NCBI GenBank assembly: GCA_913054215.1
Contig: CAJXJE010000026.1
Span: 1 to 8,647, forward strand
DNA from: an uncultured Candidatus Peregrinibacteria bacterium
GTDB taxonomy: Bacteria; Patescibacteriota; Gracilibacteria; Peribacterales; Peribacteraceae
Reading direction: 5' to 3'
Length of the DNA stretch: 8,647 nucleotides
Shown here: positions 5,423-8,647 of the stretch, piece by piece
Layout: each line of letters begins with the position of its first letter
Numbering within the stretch: position 1 is the first letter of the stretch
Translations under genes and position numbers: made by a program
The notes under the pieces: model-generated
Told to the model about the DNA's origin: nothing
The model's input: only the letters and a program-made list of their open reading frames with translations
Databases searched by the model: none

Positions 5423-7285
5423 ATGGCAGCTACCAAATCTCGTCCACCGAAAAGTAAAAGTTGGTTACTCAGTATCCTCCTTTTTGGGACGCTTATTGCT
5501 ATGTCTCTGGTATCGCTGACTAACCCTAAGCGATCTTCCGATAAGGAATTTGCCGATGCTCCAGAGGTGAGTATCAGTGAAATTACCCGTGGCTATAGTG
5601 CTGGGAGGTTCAGCAAAATTTCTGTGCGTGATAACAAGGTATTTATTACAACAACGACGGGGGCTGTGTTGCAGTCCTATAAGGAGAGTCGCGATACCGT
5701 GTCTCAGTTGGGATGGAACGACCCAAGTAATAGTACGATCGTCGAAGTAGAGAACCGCGAGGCACAGAACATGCTTATGGCTATCTTGCCAGACCTTTTG
5801 TTTTTACTGCTTGTGGTCTGTGGCTTGATTTGGCTGTTCCGCGGTATTGCTCGTAGCCAATCGACGGCGATGTCCTTTGGAAAGTCTCGTGCAAAGGTTG
5901 CCGATGCGACACAGGTAAAGACACGCTTTAAGGACGTTGCGGGGATGGAAGAATCCAAAGAAGACCTTATGGAGGTAGTGGATTTTCTGAAAAACCCCAA
6001 GAAGTACACCAGTATTGGAGCCAAGATTCCCAAAGGTGTCCTACTCGTCGGTGCTCCTGGAACGGGTAAAACTTTGCTTGCACGTGCCGTTGCGGGAGAA
6101 TCAGGTGTGCCATTCTTCTCTATCGCCGGTTCGGAATTTGTGGAGATGTTTGTGGGTGTGGGTGCCAGCCGAGTGCGAGACCTGTTTGCAAAAGCAAAGC
6201 GCAATTCACCGTGTATCATCTTCATTGATGAGATTGATGCAGTTGGTCGTCAACGTGGAGGAGCAGGTTTTGGTGGAGGTCATGATGAACGTGAGCAGAC
6301 ACTGAACCAGATTCTTACAGAGATGGATGGATTCGAACAGGAAACGAATGTGATTGTCATTGCTGCAACGAACCGTCCAGATGTACTGGATCAAGCGCTA
6401 CTTCGCCCAGGGCGATTTGATCGACGCATCTTTATAGATCGGCCAGACCTGGTTGCAAGGGAACAGATCTTGGAAGTCCATACCCGAAACAAGAAGATGG
6501 CCAAGAAGATCAACCTCACGCTCATTGCAAGGAAGACGGTTGGTCTTACGGGTGCAGATCTTGAAAATATTATGAATGAAGCCGCTATCTTTGCTGCGAA
6601 ACGCAAACACAAAACTGTGTCACAGCAAGATATCGACGATGCGGTAGAAAAGGTAGCACTGGGGCCCGAGAAGCGCTCGCGAAAGTTGTCGGAGAAAGAA
6701 AAAAGCATTACTGCGTACCATGAACTTGGTCATGCTATTGTGGGATACCTCTGCCCAGAAAGCGATGATCTACACAAGATTTCCATAGTCTCTCGTGGGT
6801 CTACTCTTGGAGTGACATGGTTCTTGCCACAGGAAGACCAATACACCACCTCTCGAACAAAATTCCTCGATGAGATCTGTGGTCTACTCGGTGGTCGTGC
6901 AGCAGAAGAGTTGATCTTTAAAGAGATTACAACAGGCGCTAGCAACGACCTCGAGCGTGCTTCTGTCATCGCACGGAATATGGCCATGCGGTATGGGATG
7001 GGGAATGATGATATCGGGCTTGTCACCTATGGAGAAAAACAGGGAACAATGTTCCTTGGAGTGGACCCTGCTACCACGAGAAACTACAGCGAAGAACAGG
7101 CATGTCATATTGATGACTTCGTCCGTGAAACAATAAGCAAACAGTATGTGCGTGCACTCGGTATACTAAAAAAGCACAAATCCAAATTGGATAAACTCAC
7201 GAAAATCCTCTTAAAGAAGGAGACCATGAGTAAAGAGGAATTCGTTGAAATATTTACAGGCAAAAAGCCGAAAAAGCGCAAATAG
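5423..7285 (+). CDS. ftsH: ATP-dependent zinc metalloprotease FtsH
   Basis: 620 residues, full length for FtsH. Order: membrane helix 1 (about 14-32), extracytoplasmic domain (33-116), membrane helix 2 (about 121-142), AAA+ ATPase, then M41 peptidase. Walker A is GAPGTGKT (210-217), Walker B IIFIDEID (265-272), and the second region of homology includes RPGRFDR (328-334). The pore-loop region contains [15 protein letters not shown]. The zinc site is HELGH (433-437) with the third ligand D509 in ASNDLERAS. The usual bacterial motif is HEAGH; the Leu is at a non-ligand position and should not abolish zinc binding. FtsH forms a membrane hexamer that extracts and degrades misfolded or short-lived membrane and cytosolic proteins. 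The protein ends in a basic tail, KKPKKRK. The ATG at 5423 gives a normal N-terminus. The stop is TAG; purB follows after 64 bp in the same direction. Confidence 0.97.
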   Translation: MAATKSRPPKSKSWLLSILLFGTLIAMSLVSLTNPKRSSDKEFADAPEVSISEITRGYSAGRFSKISVRDNKVFITTTTGAVLQSYKESRDTVSQLGWNDPSNSTIVEVENREAQNMLMAILPDLLFLLLVVCGLIWLFRGIARSQSTAMSFGKSRAKVADATQVKTRFKDVAGMEESKEDLMEVVDFLKNPKKYTSIGAKIPKGVLLVGAPGTGKTLLARAVAGESGVPFFSIAGSEFVEMFVGVGASRVRDLFAKAKRNSPCIIFIDEIDAVGRQRGGAGFGGGHDEREQTLNQILTEMDGFEQETNVIVIAATNRPDVLDQALLRPGRFDRRIFIDRPDLVAREQILEVHTRNKKMAKKINLTLIARKTVGLTGADLENIMNEAAIFAAKRKHKTVSQQDIDDAVEKVALGPEKRSRKLSEKEKSITAYHELGHAIVGYLCPESDDLHKISIVSRGSTLGVTWFLPQEDQYTTSRTKFLDEICGLLGGRAAEELIFKEITTGASNDLERASVIARNMAMRYGMGNDDIGLVTYGEKQGTMFLGVDPATTRNYSEEQACHIDDFVRETISKQYVRALGILKKHKSKLDKLTKILLKKETMSKEEFVEIFTGKKPKKRK

Positions 7286-7312
7286 AAGCCAAATATCTAC
7301 AGAGAAGGGGCA

Positions 7313-7341
7313 TGGTTTTTTTGAAGCATATACTCTATAAT
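7313..7341 (+). promoter_or_regulatory. purB: Putative purB promoter, consensus -10 TATAAT
   Basis: A perfect TATAAT (7336-7341) ends 8 nt before the purB ATG at 7350. The sequence at -35 distance (TGGTTT, 7313-7318) is poor. The position predicts transcription starting at or next to the ATG. There is no Shine-Dalgarno sequence in the 64-bp gap after ftsH, so purB probably has its own promoter. Confidence 0.5.
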
Positions 7342-7349
7342 AACGGCCA

Positions 7350-8647
7350 ATGCAGGCTCTCTCACCACTTGATGGCAGATACAGAGCAAAAGTCGAAGCG
7401 TTGGCGGCCTACTTTTCTGAAGAGGCGTTAAACAGAGCTCGCGCCGAAGTTGAGATCCGGTATTTTATTAGTCTTAGTAAAGAATCAGGTGTGAAGCAAT
7501 TACCGAAAGTCACTGCTTCCCAAGAAAAAGCACTTCATGCGATCTATAAAAAGTTTTCTACTAAAGATGCAGCAGAAATCAAAACCATCGAAAAAACAAC
7601 GAATCATGATGTAAAAGCGGTGGAGTACTTCTTAAAAAAGAAGGTCGCAAAGATCAAAGGACTCAATAAGCATACAGAATTCATTCACTTTGGTCTGACA
7701 TCAGAAGATGTGAACAACTTGAGTTATGGCTTACTGATCAGCAGATCACTAAAAGCTGTCACCATCCCTGCTGTTTCGGATCTTGTTGCAGATCTCAAAA
7801 AATTGGCTGTAGCGAATCGCAGTATCACCATGCTCAGCCTGACACATGGGCAACCCGCTACTCCAACAACACTTGGAAAAGAGATGCTAGTATTTGCGGA
7901 TCGATTCAATCGCCAACTCGACCAACTGAAAGATTTTAGGATGAGTGGAAAGTTTGGATCAGCAGTCGGAAACTATCACGCGCAGAAGGCTGCGTATCCT
8001 CGTATCAAATGGGAAGCATTCGGCGCAAAGTTTATGAAGAGCTTGGGGTTAGATCCTCTTGCTAATACTACACAGATCAATCCTCATGATGATATCGCAG
8101 AGCTAAGCCACATAGTCTTTCGCATCAATACCATCGGTATAGATCTGTCTCGTGATATGTGGCACTACATCTCTCGTGGAATCTTTGGACAGGAGCTTAT
8201 AAAAGGAGAGGTGGGTTCCTCAACGATGCCACACAAAGTAAACCCAATTGATTTTGAAAATGCGGAAGGGAACTTCGGAGTGTCCAATGCGTTGTTTGCA
8301 CACTTTGCAGAAAAACTTCCTATCAGCAGATTGCAGAGAGACCTGTCTGATTCCACTGTGCAGCGGTCGATCGGCACTGCATTTGGGTACAATCAATTAG
8401 CTATTTCTTCGCTACGCAAAGGGCTAAGTAAGTTATCATTGAATAAAAAAATTATACAAAAGGAATTAGACAGTCATCCAGAACTTTTGGCGGAAGCGAT
8501 TCAAACAGTGTTGCGCAAAAATGGGGTGAGTAATGCGTATGAAAAATTAAAAGCAGTGACACGTGGAACACACGTCACTAAAAAAGATATGCTCGACTTT
8601 GTGGAGAAACTCAAGATCCCAAAGGAGGATAAGAACACTCTACGAAA
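7350..8647 (+). CDS. purB: Adenylosuccinate lyase PurB (3' partial)
   Basis: An open frame from the ATG at 7350 to the window edge gives 432 codons with no stop. It follows the E. coli-type PurB (456 residues) almost end to end, so about 20 residues are missing. Landmarks are LSPLDGRY near the start, KTIEKTTNHDVKAVEYFL, TSEDVNNL (from T117), LTHGQPATP with catalytic H166, and GSSTMPHKVNPIDFE from G289, the fumarase/aspartase-superfamily signature loop carrying the catalytic Ser. Later, SRLQRDLSDST and the end-domain YEKLKAVTRG also match. PurB removes fumarate from SAICAR in de novo purine synthesis and from adenylosuccinate to give AMP. In a reduced genome it could serve only the second step with PurA; the window does not show which. 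No frameshift or missing catalytic residue is seen. Confidence 0.96.
   Translation, partial: MQALSPLDGRYRAKVEALAAYFSEEALNRARAEVEIRYFISLSKESGVKQLPKVTASQEKALHAIYKKFSTKDAAEIKTIEKTTNHDVKAVEYFLKKKVAKIKGLNKHTEFIHFGLTSEDVNNLSYGLLISRSLKAVTIPAVSDLVADLKKLAVANRSITMLSLTHGQPATPTTLGKEMLVFADRFNRQLDQLKDFRMSGKFGSAVGNYHAQKAAYPRIKWEAFGAKFMKSLGLDPLANTTQINPHDDIAELSHIVFRINTIGIDLSRDMWHYISRGIFGQELIKGEVGSSTMPHKVNPIDFENAEGNFGVSNALFAHFAEKLPISRLQRDLSDSTVQRSIGTAFGYNQLAISSLRKGLSKLSLNKKIIQKELDSHPELLAEAIQTVLRKNGVSNAYEKLKAVTRGTHVTKKDMLDFVEKLKIPKEDKNTLR

Noticed and set aside
5031..5519. Plus-strand frame spanning the divergent region and the ftsH start
   Set aside because: It is antisense to the start of the PMT gene and out of frame with ftsH, and its product has no recognisable domain.
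5704..6708. Long minus-strand open frames opposite ftsH (5704-6225, 6391-6708)
   Set aside because: They lie antisense to the conserved AAA+ domain, have no recognisable domain or start signal, and are explained by the codon bias of ftsH.
7315..7322. T-run after ftsH as an intrinsic terminator
   Set aside because: No GC-rich stem precedes the T-run, so I do not call a terminator there.
5423..8647. TGA read as glycine (alternative code)
   Set aside because: No in-frame TGA is present in FtsH, PurB or the glycosyltransferases, and conserved glycines use GGN codons.

Overview
The window looks like a chromosomal segment of an uncultured bacterium, most likely a Candidate Phyla Radiation (Patescibacteria) member and perhaps the Peregrinibacteria/Peribacteria group. 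This rests on recognition and inference: two small single-pass membrane proteins of a kind I associate with those genomes, a lone four-helix-bundle (23S intervening-sequence type) gene, no recognisable Shine-Dalgarno sequences, and apparently leaderless starts. Moderate base composition and full-length FtsH and glycosyltransferase frames are consistent with the standard genetic code. All eight visible stop codons are TAA or TAG.

Layout. 1-188: the end of a protein whose C-terminus is a pure Glu-Pro dipeptide tract. 229-639: a small membrane-anchored protein. 640-1710: a repeat-rich block holding a four-helix-bundle gene (744-1115) and a second small membrane protein (about 1105-1593), with decayed 7-8 bp tandem arrays before, between, inside and after them. 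1711-2481: a DPM1-like family 2 glycosyltransferase. It overlaps tail-to-tail with a two-gene minus-strand operon running from 5345 down to 2456, which encodes a PMT (GT39) protein mannosyltransferase homologue and a second GT-C membrane glycosyltransferase. 5423-7285: ftsH, divergent from the PMT gene. 7350 to the end: purB, open at the right edge and lacking about 20 residues.

How the genes may work together. The GT2 enzyme is of the type that loads a sugar onto polyprenyl phosphate. The two GT-C proteins are of the type that use such lipid-linked sugars on the outer face of the membrane, so the middle of the window is probably a small envelope or protein glycosylation locus. FtsH (membrane protein quality control) and PurB (purine synthesis or AMP salvage) are housekeeping neighbours.

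The most unusual content is the short tandem repeats. At two loci (1596-1665 and 4617-4682) they form head-to-head arrays, in which a unit is followed by units close to its reverse complement. At a third locus the two oppositely oriented half-arrays (665-696 and 1111-1148) bracket the four-helix-bundle gene. The 4617-4682 copy lies in frame inside the PMT coding sequence. A second pattern is that six genes have a TANNNT hexamer ending 6-9 nt before the chosen start codon and no Shine-Dalgarno, as expected for leaderless transcripts.
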